Shown: piece by piece, positions 48,900 through 59,703 of the stretch
How the letters are laid out: each line of letters opens with the position of its first letter
Numbering within the stretch: the first letter of the stretch is position 1
Source of the DNA: Calvatia gigantea
Lineage: Eukaryota; Basidiomycota; Agaricomycetes; Agaricales; Lycoperdaceae
Length of the DNA: 64,000 nt
Direction: 5' to 3'
Assembly: GCA_025093985.1 (NCBI GenBank)
Contig: JACAAK010000008.1
Span: forward strand, 62,001 to 126,000
Program-made: the position numbers and the translations under genes
Notes under the pieces: model-generated
Database searches by the model: none
Told to the model about the DNA's origin: nothing
The model's input: the letters and a program-made list of their open reading frames with translations, nothing else

Positions 48900-51050
48900 C
48901 GTGACAGTGGGAAGAAGAAAACATACAACGTGCGCCTATCAACAAGAACACAGGCACAGCCTAATTTAATTATCAATAACAAAGCTTACTTCCAAATATT
49001 TCCGTCATCGACATCTCAAGCGCGTACAATGTCCAAGCTTCAAGGGCTCAAGCTGAAGGGCTCATTCAAGTATCCCTTCCCCAACTGCAAGATGACACTC
49101 ACTCACTTTTCTCCTTCTTTAAGTCTTCGTATTCACCCACAGACCACCCCAAAAAAACAATAAACGTCCGGGTACTTTGTTACATCTCTGAACTTTCATC
49201 GTGAAACGCCCTCCGACCTACCAACAGACCCGCGAATTGTACTTAACGCCGCAAGGTTATTCGTATTATTATAGGGATCATCGTTAAAGTACATACTACA
49301 AGGGTAAAATAACATAACTAAAGATGAGCCTGAGCCTGCATATCTAGGAGGAACGCCGACGCCTCTTGCTTCGTAGCGCTTGGACCCTGATAGACCCGTT
49401 CCACCCGTGGCAACGAAAGCGACCAAGCATTCCAGTCGGTTGAAGGCACACCAAAAGACTTAAGGCGGTCCACTGTAGTGACTTGGACCATCGAATGAGG
49501 TTCCCTCCCAGGTGGAAAGGAAGTATGAACGGACCTGGTAGGACAATCACGGGACTAAGTGTAAATATCGCAAATGCGTCGGGTACAGCGGCGTAAACAC
49601 CTTGCCCGCCCACTCATTGCAGCCCATTGGGAACTCAGCACCCAACCCTGAGGCCTGAGCGCTGAGCCTGGACGGTGATACTCTATTGACTCAGCCTCAA
49701 ACTCGGGCCAGGACCCAGGACCCACAATCGTCCCCTGCCCCCGGAACTTGGCGCAAAAGAGACTCAATCCATGGAGTCGACCCACCTCGGCGATCATCCC
49801 GAAAAGCGAAGCGAACAACGTGCCAAAGCGAAGAAGCTCACCTATCCGATCCCAACTACATTGAATTTGGAGAGTTTTCCGAACAGAATTCGATCAATGG
49901 AATTTCCCAGAAATATATTTGAAGCAGAACCCGGAGCATCATCAAAGTCGACCTAGAATGTGTTGGTATTTGGATCCAGATTGATGAAGACCAAAACTCT
50001 AGGGAAGTCGATGGAGGCTCGCGGACGTTTCCGAAAATCGCAGCGGGTTTCCAATCACCCGAATTCACAGGGTGCAGTGAAAAAGGTCCCCGCTATCAGG
50101 TTCACAAAAACTCCCTGCCCCGACTAGTGAACTGACCCACTTTTACATGTTCGGAGGACGAAAGGAAGGGGCCTGTATTGAGCATAACGCCGTGATGTAT
50201 TCAGAAGAGCAGATGGAAGAGATAAGGTGGTGTAGAACCCGCCTGAGCATTGCCTAGAAAAAAAGGTCGATCAGACCCCAATGAGTTTTTGGTGACGCAT
50301 GTTAGCGCTCCTAAGCCCTTGACACAGTGACCTCCCGGCCGTACTGGGTCAATCCCTCGAAGGATTCGTGGTAAAACGGGACCCGCCCTCCGAGGTGGTA
50401 AGGTTGAACATCCGCAATGAGGTCCTGTCAGCCAGTGCTTTGCATGGACGTACAGCCGGCGTCGGCGGTGGGGTCATCATTTTGAGGCTTTTTCCCAGCT
50501 ATACAAAGTGGACGACTACACCTGCGCCGTTACAGACGGCCTGGGGTTTCTGTTCTGGTGATGAAGGGAAGATTCCTGTGTGAACGCACTGTATCCGAAA
50601 AATCAATGACGAAGCTGGCTAGGAACAAACTCTTCGGTTCGTGATATTGACATTGTGATGTTGGGAAAACACTTGCCTTTCTCTGTGCCTCCACGCGCCC
50701 GTTCGCCAGTGTCATGATAATCATTGATTCAGAGATGCGCCCCCTTCGGCCATTTAGTTATGAGCTCGTACTCATATAGATCCTGAGGTGCATGATACCC
50801 TGTGATACTTGTCCCATATTATTCACCCAAGAAGATTGACCTAATTACTCCAGGAAACACGTACCAAATGAGGAAACCGATGTTTCTGAATCAATGATGG
50901 CGTTGATTATGGCGATGGCCGTGGTGGCAGAAAGACAGGTGGTGGCATATTTGACTCTTGATGCACTTGACATCATAATATCTCAGACCAAAGGATTCAC
51001 TCCCGACCGGCTGTTGGTGTTCAGATATGTATCTCAGCTTGAAATGTTTT
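48900..51050. other. Intergenic with a NACHT relic
   Basis: About 2.1 kb. Apart from the NACHT relic at 49840-50440, listed separately, I see no gene. Frames at 49344-49818 have no recognisable features. Confidence 0.45.
49840..50440 (-). pseudogene. Relic of a NACHT NTPase gene (C-terminal half)
   Basis: On the minus strand the piece LGGRVPFYHESFEG near 50350-50400 matches GGRVSFYHKSFED of the intact copies. Further along, TTTCCGAAAATCGCAGCGGG near 50025 matches the exon 3 sequence of copy 3 (TTTTCGAAAATCGCGGGTGG), followed by similar CCAACC/CCAATC and CCGAGTTC/CCGAATTC words. The NACHT core itself is absent. This is a diverged, truncated sixth member, older than the others judging by sequence decay. 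Confidence 0.55.
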
Positions 51051-51059
51051 GCCCAAATT

Positions 51060-51339
51060 TGCGCAGAGTCACGACCACAGGGGAACATGCGCTTGCTCTC
51101 TCACCGAGCTCATAGATGCCCCCCAAGGCACTGCTTGTTCATCCAGATCACTTTAGTGATCAACAACTCGCACAGTTGACTGCATCGGTGTCTGATTGAT
51201 TTTGACATCTTTGTTGCCAGTAGTACGAGTATAAAATCTCACTCTTTTTTCGTGCCCCTCCTTACTCCTGACCTCATCCGGCTTCCACCTCTTTGGCAGA
51301 TATTCACCCTTCCATAGATACCACTTTTGTTTAGGAAGG
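51060..51339 (+). promoter_or_regulatory. Laccase 2 promoter, shared with laccase 1
   Basis: It matches the laccase 1 upstream region. The TATA box is at 51230-51236 inside ACGAGTATAAAA, 104 bp before the ATG. A perfect palindrome GATCACT-TT-AGTGATC at 51146-51161 is present here but I do not see it in laccase 1, so it may mark different regulation. Confidence 0.65.
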
Positions 51340-53589
51340 ATGTTTTCTAAGTTGAGGTTTGCGTGTCTGCTCTCGGTGGCTACTCTTGCTTTCGCAGCGC
51401 TCGGTCCTAGGTCGACCATCACCATCGCAAATAAGGATATTTCTCCAGATGGGTCTACACGAGCGTATGTCAAGACGCTTTTTCTCAAGCATATGATTGA
51501 CAATGCTGCATAGGGCATCGGTTGTAAATGACATTCACCCAGGACCGGTAATTACCGCGAAGAAGGTATTGTTATTTTCCCGGTTGTGTCGATTATTCTT
51601 CACGAGACATTTTAGGGCGAGCAATTTAATGTCAATGTTGTTAATCGCCTTACAGATCCACAGCAGGTGGAGGGATTGAGTATTGTAAGTAGAAGACATA
51701 CACTCATCCTTATTTTACCCTGAGCAGCGGATAGCACTGGCACGGTTTTATCCAAAAGGGCACCAACACCATGGACGGTGCCGCTGGCATTACGCAGTGT
51801 CCCATAGCGCCCGGCGACTCCTTTTTATACTCCTTCAGGGCTGATCGCGCGGGATCCTTTTGGTATCACTCTCATTTCGGTGACTTCTTCCCCTTCCTCA
51901 TTCTTCTGAACTTCAGTTGATTGTCGCCCCAGGGATGCAATATTGTGACGGAGTACGAGGCGCATTAATTGTCTACGATCCAAAGGACCCTCTCTGTCAT
52001 TTATACGATAGTAAGCATCTTATCATTTTCAAATGCTAGATTCTAATCGTGTAATCGCGTCTTCTTACAGTTGACTGATGGTGAAGTTTTCCTTGATTGC
52101 AATCAATCTCTGTTACTAAAATACTTGTTCAGAATCCACCATCATTACAGTGTCTGAATGGTAGGGTGGACGGCGTTCTGGCTGAACTTACTCTGATCCC
52201 TCGTTTGTAGGTACCATGTACTATCAACATCAATCTTCGGTGTTCCTTTGGCCGACAGCACTCTCATAAACGGCAAGGGTCGGTTCCCCGGAGGCCCCAA
52301 TGCTGAACTGGCTGTTGTCAATGTTCGGCGTGGAAAGCGCTACCGATTCCGTGTCATATCCATTTCCTGCGACCCCAACTTCGTGTTCTCTATTGATAAT
52401 CATCCCCTCAACATTATTGAAGTTGACGGGGTGGCAACGCGTCCTCATACCGTAGACAGCTTCCAAATTCTATCCGGTACGCGCCTTCACCTTCGTCTCT
52501 ATCTGGAATCTTACCCATGTGGGGATAGGCCAGCGCTATTCGGCCGTCCTGAATGCGAACCAACCTATCGGTAATTACTGGGTTCGTGCCCTGCCCAGTG
52601 CAGGAAACCTTAATATCTCCACGAACTTTGAAAATGGCATAAACTCCGCTATTCTAAGGTATAAGGGTGCAACAAACGAGGAACCGAAATCCAGGAAAGC
52701 AGAGCGACCCGAAGAAACTTCTGGAGACAGACTTACACCCCCTGGCGAACCCCCATGCTCCTGGAAAGCCTACCCCTGACGGTGCCGACATCACGGTCAA
52801 TTTGACATTTGGCTTCGACCCATCAACCTTCTTGTTCACCGTTAATAACAAGAGATTTATCCCGCCCACTGTGCCCGTCTTACTCCAGATTATGAGTGGT
52901 GCTCGTTCCGCACATGAACTTCTCCCTGCAGGAAGTGTTTATACTCTCGAGAGGAACAAGGTCGTCCAAATCAACCTACCAAGTGGTGTGATCGGTGGCC
53001 CTCATCCATTCCACCTTCATGGGGTATATCCATCATAGCTTCTCCTTCCATCATGATACTGATATCAAAAACTAGCATGTCTTCAATGTGGTCAGGAGCG
53101 CTGATAGCGGACGTTACAATTTCTTAGATCCCGTCCAAAGAGATGTTGTGAGCATCGGCGAAACGAACGGCGATCATGCCTCTATCCGCTTCAGGACTGA
53201 TAACCCCGGTCCTTGGATTCTTCACTGGTGCGTCCTTCCTCACTAACAGCTTCTGAGATGATTCATTCACCTAATATCTTCTAGCCACATCAATTTCCAC
53301 CTACATGAGTGAGCCATCCTCTGCTTTATTTGTATCCAGCACTTCTGATGGGTTTTATAGAGGTCTTGCCATCGTGTTCGCCGAGGCTCCGGAACGACCA
53401 CTATTTGCTCGTCACCACAAACTTGGTATGTATCTTCGACTAGGAGTCAAGAACTTTCGACTGATGGAGCTCTTAGATGCTTGGGAAAAACTTTGCCCGA
53501 GATGGGATGTGCTTCCCGACACTGTGAAAGAATTTGCCGACATTGTGAAAGGACCTCACGGGGAAATCCTCAACTCATCGGCCACTTGA
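51340..53589 (+). CDS. Laccase (multicopper oxidase), copy 2
   Basis: Close paralogue of laccase 1 on the opposite strand. The signal peptide [19 protein letters not shown] is followed by [19 protein letters not shown]. Copper ligands are in HWHGFI, WYHSHF, HPFHLHG, and HCHINFH across an intron. Other landmarks are [34 protein letters not shown] and [20 protein letters not shown]. Against laccase 1, two single extra bases break the frame, near 52075 (TTGACTGATGG versus TTGATGATGG) and near 52700. Otherwise all domains are present. The C-terminus differs from laccase 1 after about [11 protein letters not shown] and ends [13 protein letters not shown]. Expected role is extracellular oxidation of phenolics. 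Confidence 0.88.
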
Positions 53590-54288
53590 AAGACGATATT
53601 GCACTTGTTTGGTGTTCAACGGACTATTTCGTTCATTAGTTGACATGTCGCCAGCTTTATTCAAGTGGCTTCACACCTCACCTTCCCTATCTGGTTTCGA
53701 GTACTATACTCATGATGTATCCTCGACTATGGGGTTTAACGTTTATTCGCGATTCCGTGAGGGAAATTAAAGAATTCGAGGGATAAGGCGTTTGAATAAA
53801 CGAGGTGGAGCTATGATTCAATGACTGGCCTCGTGACTCTTGTCGAGGGCGGTTGATTATTATGATGGTGAAAATAAGCAGAAACATACAACGCGTGCGC
53901 AAGCTACATTTACACCCTGCCGCTCCTTGTATAAACTCTAAGCACTTTGCATGGAATCGTCGCCGGTACCAATCGGCTCGGCATGGACGCCAGGGACACC
54001 TACGCAAAGGATTGTATTATCTCCAGTCATGACGCTAGAAAGAACCAGATATCCCAATTGAGGGGGAACACGATAAAAATGCAAGGCGGGTCGACCCATA
54101 TGACGGTTTTGGCCGTCAGGGCGGGTTCGCTAAAAGCGAAAAGGAAAATATAACTGATCCCTAGCATACCGTCACAGAAACGTACAAAGCCCACGAATTT
54201 TTCAAGTGGAGCCGGCGTGAACACCTCTGCCAACCACCGCAACTTGTCCGGATCCATACTTGTTCGTTGACTTGGCCTGAAACTCAAC
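53590..54288. other. Intergenic, nothing recognised
   Basis: About 700 bp between convergent laccase 2 and NACHT copy 3. It should hold both 3' UTRs. I see no distinct element. Confidence 0.4.
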
Positions 54289-56611
54289 CTAAGGCTCGAA
54301 ATCGGGCCCCTCCTCGGACCACGAATCAAAATCTTCCTCTTGGTATATCTTCTCTCCCTCCGCCAAATCGATCGCACGGAACTCTCGATAGTGTTGCGAC
54401 TCGTAATCGATTTCCCAATACCAGAAGATTGATTTTTCGCCATGTCCCATACGATACAGCGCTGTCTCAACACCTTTCCTGGGTTTGTGGCGAAAAACAG
54501 GACTTGATCCTAGGAGGTTAAGTTGGGGTGGTACGGTCGGAGGATGTTTGCCTGCTGATGTTGCTTGATCATCTTCAAAATTTATGATTAGATTGGAAAA
54601 ATTCTACGTTGGAATGACGAAACCTACCTGTTTGAATTCAGCTACGTTGAATTTAGAAAATTCACTCTTTGAAATCCAAGCGATACGAGTTCCCGAAAAG
54701 AATTTGCAGTGGTGTTCACAGCCCCAAAAGCGAGCCCAACTGCGTTGGCTCAGGTCTGGTTCGATAATTCTCCGGAAATGTGTGACAATGTGCAGGCGTT
54801 TTCGAAAATCGCGGGTGGTGTCCAACCTTCCGAGTTCGCCAAGTAAAGAAAAACTTTCCGGATCTTCGCCACTAACTAGAAGATAGACCCAGACTTTGAT
54901 GAGTGAGTTGACCAATTCATTTGTGTACGGATATGAAAGGGGGGACACCGAATCAGATACACCGGGTGCGAGGACCAATTCTATGGACATAATGGTTGGA
55001 AGAGTAGCTAAACGGGACACATTGGTGAAAGCTCACCTGAACCATACCAACAAAAGTTTCGATCATAGTCAAGACGAGTTTGGAGGTAATGCTTTGCTAG
55101 TGCTTCTGACCCCTTGACACAAAAGCTACCAGAGCGTACTGGATCAACAAGGAAGTCGGCAAAAGATTTGTGGTAGAAGGAGACCCGTCCCCCAAGACGG
55201 TAATAAACTTGTCCGCAAAGTCCCTCAGGTATAGGCTGGTTGATTTGCAAGTATGTACGGCTTGTGTCAATGGTAGGATCAAGGGTCGAGGTCTTCACCC
55301 AAGTCAACAAGGTGGATGGTAGCATTTGCGTGGCGGCAGACAACTTCGAATACGTCCTTAGGCAGCCCTAAGAGGTTGGCTGCCAGTATTACGCTCAGAC
55401 CTCCCGTTTGGCAGAGTAAACCAAGGAGTAGGTGGATAGAGGGGAGGATCTTGCTGGGAATGCGCTGCAAGATCAACGTATAGAACGCGTCCAGCTCAGC
55501 AAATGGTGCCCCAGTGCTGGTAATAGCTTGAGAGTCACGCCCTCGGCGGTTCAGAATGACATCGATAATTTCACGTAACCGTTCCCGAGGCCCAAGTGAA
55601 TTTGGGTGACCAACGAAGCGAAGGACCGTCGTGGCATAGACGAACAAACCACCCGCAGCACCAACGACTGTTTGCATATCTTCACTAGATGGCCATTGAG
55701 GTTGCGTCGAAGTGCTATAGCGTTGGAGAATACCTTCAAAGCCGTTCCTGAGATAGAGCTCAATTTCTCTATTTGCATCACTGGAGATCGGAAGCATGGT
55801 TTTAGGAGCACTGAGGAGAGATGGTAGGACTGGAAAACATGGCTTCGATATGTGGTTCTGAGCGGCTGAAGAAGGCCCATCGCAAGGGAACAACACCACC
55901 GGACACCGCCGCGGCAATAATATGGATGATCTCGCATTGGGCATCTGCCCCATCGCATTCATCGAGTCCATCGATGAACACATGGACACTCCTCCTAATT
56001 CCCTTCCCGTTTTTCTCCAGTTCGCGCAACGGCTCATCGATCAAATACTGGAACTGAAACCGCACCGCTTTGTTGACAATGGACCTATCACGACGGATCT
56101 TCCTATCGACAATGTCACGATAGGCAGGGTGGATGGTGGAGAGCTGATATGCAATGGAGGGGAAGAATGACCCCAGTTTAACCCTCCCATTACTCGAGAA
56201 AAAAAACGCCGCGCCGAGTGCCCCCTTGTTCCTGAAGTTTCTCAGCACACTGTCTGAGCGATGGCAGATTTGCCGACCCCTGCTGGTCCTTTCATCCAGT
56301 ATAGAGGCGTAGGAGTGTCGCCGGGGACTGGGATGGCCCAGTTTACGATATCTTCAATGTATTGCGCGCGTGTTCCAGGGAAACACCGAGGGGGGTATGC
56401 ACGAGCGGAGGAATCATGTGCGGCTTCAGCGCTCGACTGCTTCACGTAGGATATCGATGCCTGCAATGTGCATACCAGTTAGCACAGCTGTCTACCTCCA
56501 CAGTCCAGGCTCACCAGTTGGGCCACTCGGTTCGTTATTAATGGTGATGGTTGTTGCCGTAAACTCGCCACCGTAGACCTTAAGTCCTTGGGCATTGGCG
56601 AAGATCGACAT
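54289..56611 (-). CDS. NACHT NTPase (STAND, NLR-like), copy 3, multiply frame-broken
   Basis: The first exon reads MSIFANAQGLKVYGGEFTA, then an intron (GTGAGC...TTGCAG). The core has Walker A GPAGVGKSAIAQT, FFFSSNGRVKLGSFFPSIAY, Walker B HVFIDGLDECDGAD and FFSRSEPHIEAMF. It continues with YATTVLRFVGHPNSLGP, FAELDAFYTLILQRIPSKIL and RVSFYHKSFADFLVDPVRSG. The C-terminal module LAPGVSDSVSPLSYPY and ALYRMGHGEKSIFWYWEI ends DSWSEEGPDFEP at 54289. Compared with copies 1 and 4, I count seven single extra bases (about 56437, 56253, 56220, 55795, 55288, 54523 and 54507). The reading frame as it stands is destroyed, yet every conserved motif survives, which fits either assembly error or very recent loss. 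Confidence 0.75.
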
Positions 56612-59600
56612 CAAAAAGATTTAATGATGATCACAAGGGCGGACGGGCTAAGGAGAAATATTCCTAGGTTGGTGTGGGTGTAAAGAACAACCTTGTGCGG
56701 CTCCTTTCTCTCACGCACAACACTGACTTGACTCAGACAGTACGAACTGGCTTGTTGAGTAGTGTTTCGTTTTCCGCAGCTGGTCTGAAATGCCAAAAAT
56801 TTGATTTGCTGTGTCGCGTAGTCGCTGAGTTGAATATGGTATGAGTACGAGGTGTTTTTTTCACACGTTTTCAAGGTGGGAAGTAGAAACTTACGCCACG
56901 ACAACTGTATCCGGTCTAACGTAACTATGGCACTATTTTATAACGACTTAGACGTTATCGTTCTTAGACGGTGTATTTGCCTTGTATCCTCTTCTGCTCT
57001 ACCCCCACTCCATCCCTTCGAGATCAAGGCACGAAATCGAGGCCAGCTATACTTGCTTCGCCGCGTCGGAATGAGGTGAGGCGCGAGGAGACCAATTGGA
57101 TATCATCGGGCTTCACGATCGCAGTGGACGTGCCATTACCAATGGATACCGCGCTGGGGGGTATGATAGTATGATAACCCCTTTACAGGTGGTCCTCGTA
57201 ACCTGTGTGCCGGGGCCTTGGTTATAAAATTGAAAAACAGTTTCCTAGCCCGGCGCGAATGTCCGTATTCGCTATCTCTGATGTTTCCCCTATATCATCA
57301 AGCTGCGTCCAGAAGATGGAAGAAATTCACCGCCAGGGGGTACCGGAATCCATGTACCGATGATACTGGTGGTGCAAAGTCGGAGCGCAGGAGTTTTCAG
57401 GGTGTGGTAGCGAGTCCCCGTGCCCCATCCATCGAGGGGCGGACGATGCTCCTCCGAGCCAGACGCAATGATATGTGCCTAGGTTGCCGAGAAAGTACGT
57501 ATTTGCAACACACACAGTTTAGACACTCCTGTTTGTCCTGTGGACGCCTCAAACTATGTTTAAGGAAACTCGGCTGAAAGGATGGATAGGCTGAAGCCTG
57601 TGCCATATGAGAGCAGTATGCAAGAATAGCAGGGGAAACTGGCAGTGGGAACGTGTAGTCGTGAATGAGCCTGGTTTTGCTGGCGTTGACGTATCGGCTG
57701 TTGGTTGCTGCTGTAGTGGATAGGAGGGGTGTGGACAGGTAGACGATGACGAGGCGGTGGAGGTGGCTGCTGCGCATTCTGTGGTAGGCCTGAGATGTCG
57801 GATTCACTCACTCACTCAGGCTGGGCACGACGAACGGAGAGTAGCGGATTGCGGTGGATAGACGTGCTCTGAAATTTTGAGCACTTCGAGTTGTTGTGTT
57901 CAGGTGTAGCGGAATATCAAGCGGTTAAATGCAACAGAGTATACCTACAAATGGTCAGTAACACCACGTCAGAAAGCGCATATATACACATTATCGATCT
58001 TAGTGAACTTTCCACCACCCTCCTTGAGCGCAAATAACTGAGTAGGCTCCTGTCGCCATCATCGGCTCCGACTTGGACTTTCGCACACCCAGGAGGTTCT
58101 CCAGTGTTGTAGCACGACGCCATGAGATTTTCCACAGGCCCAGATCCTCGTGAGGTTGTGTTGCACAGTGACGAGCAGTCCGGAATGTTTAACCAGCACA
58201 GTGTACGTAAATTATATCAACTCTGTAGGGTGTATGTCACCCTCTTACCTCAGAGTATGATGGCTTCGGATACACATATAGCGGTTTAGGGTCTGGAAAT
58301 ATGCTGGATGCCACTACAGGGGGTAATCCCTGCTTGTTTCTGTCCGTTGCCGTGTTGATGGAGCTGGTATAGAGGCTACCGACGTCAACGACAGAATTAG
58401 CTGGCCTCCAGGGTAGTGGTTTGCGCCCACAGGTGATAAGTCCCATTTTTGATCCCGAGCTCTCGCATTTCCAGTGTAATTGCGATAGCCTGCTGAACCC
58501 AGGTGTGTCCGCTCCGCCAGACGCACTCGAAGTACAGCTTATAGGTGGACCAGGAGGCGAGGAAGGATAATAGTAACAGCTGTGGTAATGGAGATCGAGA
58601 GAACTGAAGCTGATGGTGTGCTAGACCCGTTATAAATGTTGAGGTATCCTTATTTGTGAGGAATAGAGGAGCTGCGCCGGACTCGTGTGGTCCCGCCCGG
58701 TGAAAATGTTTACTACGGGATGTCAGTGCCTTAAGTTTGATAGGAGATGGAATCGAAAACCGTTCTACTTCAAAATGGTAGTCGTAGACATTGGGAACGA
58801 CAAAGCGCCGCTCCAATGGGGGCAGGACTAACGATGCCAAGATGATCTTTGTATTACCATTGAAGTGGGGTTTCCGCAAAGTAACAATGTAAAGATTTCA
58901 TCAGGCTACTGTGGACGTCATTACTGATGCTTTCAGGGACTTCAACGCCGTTCGCCAAATCGCGGCGGACGACGTGCCATTTCACCTTCGCAGAGACACC
59001 CCTCTTTGGAGGGCTCCTCGCACGCATCCGCCTCCCCTTTGATGGAGGGGCGACCAGTTGCCATTCGACGGCGACCGTTTGGACTTGGACAAGGAGGTTG
59101 GAGACGAGTTCCGGGTTTGGATGGAGAGGGATTGGGACCCATTGGGACGGGATGAAGGACTGGCGCTGCGCGGCTGGAGAGAGCGGCGGGCGCCTCAGGG
59201 GAAGGAACTGTGGGATAGACCATGGACTGGGTTATGGGACTCTGAGGTTGGGCGTGGGCCTGGCCTCAGCTTTGCGAAGGGTGACCGGCTTACTGTCGCG
59301 TACATCCAGGAACGGACCGATTGTCTTCGGAGGGCTTCGGCCCTCCTTGCGTAACGGACATGCGCCATAGTTTCTACTGGGGCGGTTTTCTTTGGGGCGG
59401 GCCGCCGTCTAACGGCGCCCTCGGACGATTCTTAGCTTACTGAAGTTCATGGTTTCTCGGGCCGTCTTTTCGGTTTCGGGTTGAAGAGGTCAATTTCTTG
59501 ATACTTGTGCTTAGTTCTAGTGCAAGGGCGGACTGCCTCCAATGCACCGCCTCTTAATTGATGATTTTCTTTTAAAAAAAAAGACAATGTAAAGATCAAC

Positions 59601-59703
59601 GAGTCCTGGGATAATGGCACAAGAAGCCGTAAAATCAAATTCAAACACCAGAGGCGCCTCCACCAGAGGCACCGCAGATCCGCTGCACCCTCTTGCCACA
59701 AAT
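56612..59703. other. Intergenic, 3.1 kb, with a GC-rich block
   Basis: No gene I can support. A minus-strand frame at 58397-58879 and plus-strand frames at 58927-59370 have no recognised domain. The stretch from about 58950 to 59430 is markedly more GC-rich than its surroundings and contains a perfect hairpin (59329-59346). A run of A follows at about 59574. Confidence 0.45.
59329..59346. repeat. Perfect 7-bp hairpin with TTCG loop
   Basis: GGAGGGC and GCCCTCC flank a TTCG tetraloop, an especially stable RNA hairpin if transcribed. It sits near the end of the GC-rich block and could be a transcript end signal or part of a mobile element. No function is assigned. Confidence 0.6.

Noticed and set aside
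58397..58879. Minus-strand frame of 160 codons with a hydrophobic stretch
   Set aside because: Overlapping frames of similar quality and no clear start or family; coding status cannot be decided from sequence alone.
58927..59370. GC-rich plus-strand frames of about 100-150 codons
   Set aside because: Long open frames are expected by chance in GC-rich DNA, and all frames are similarly open.
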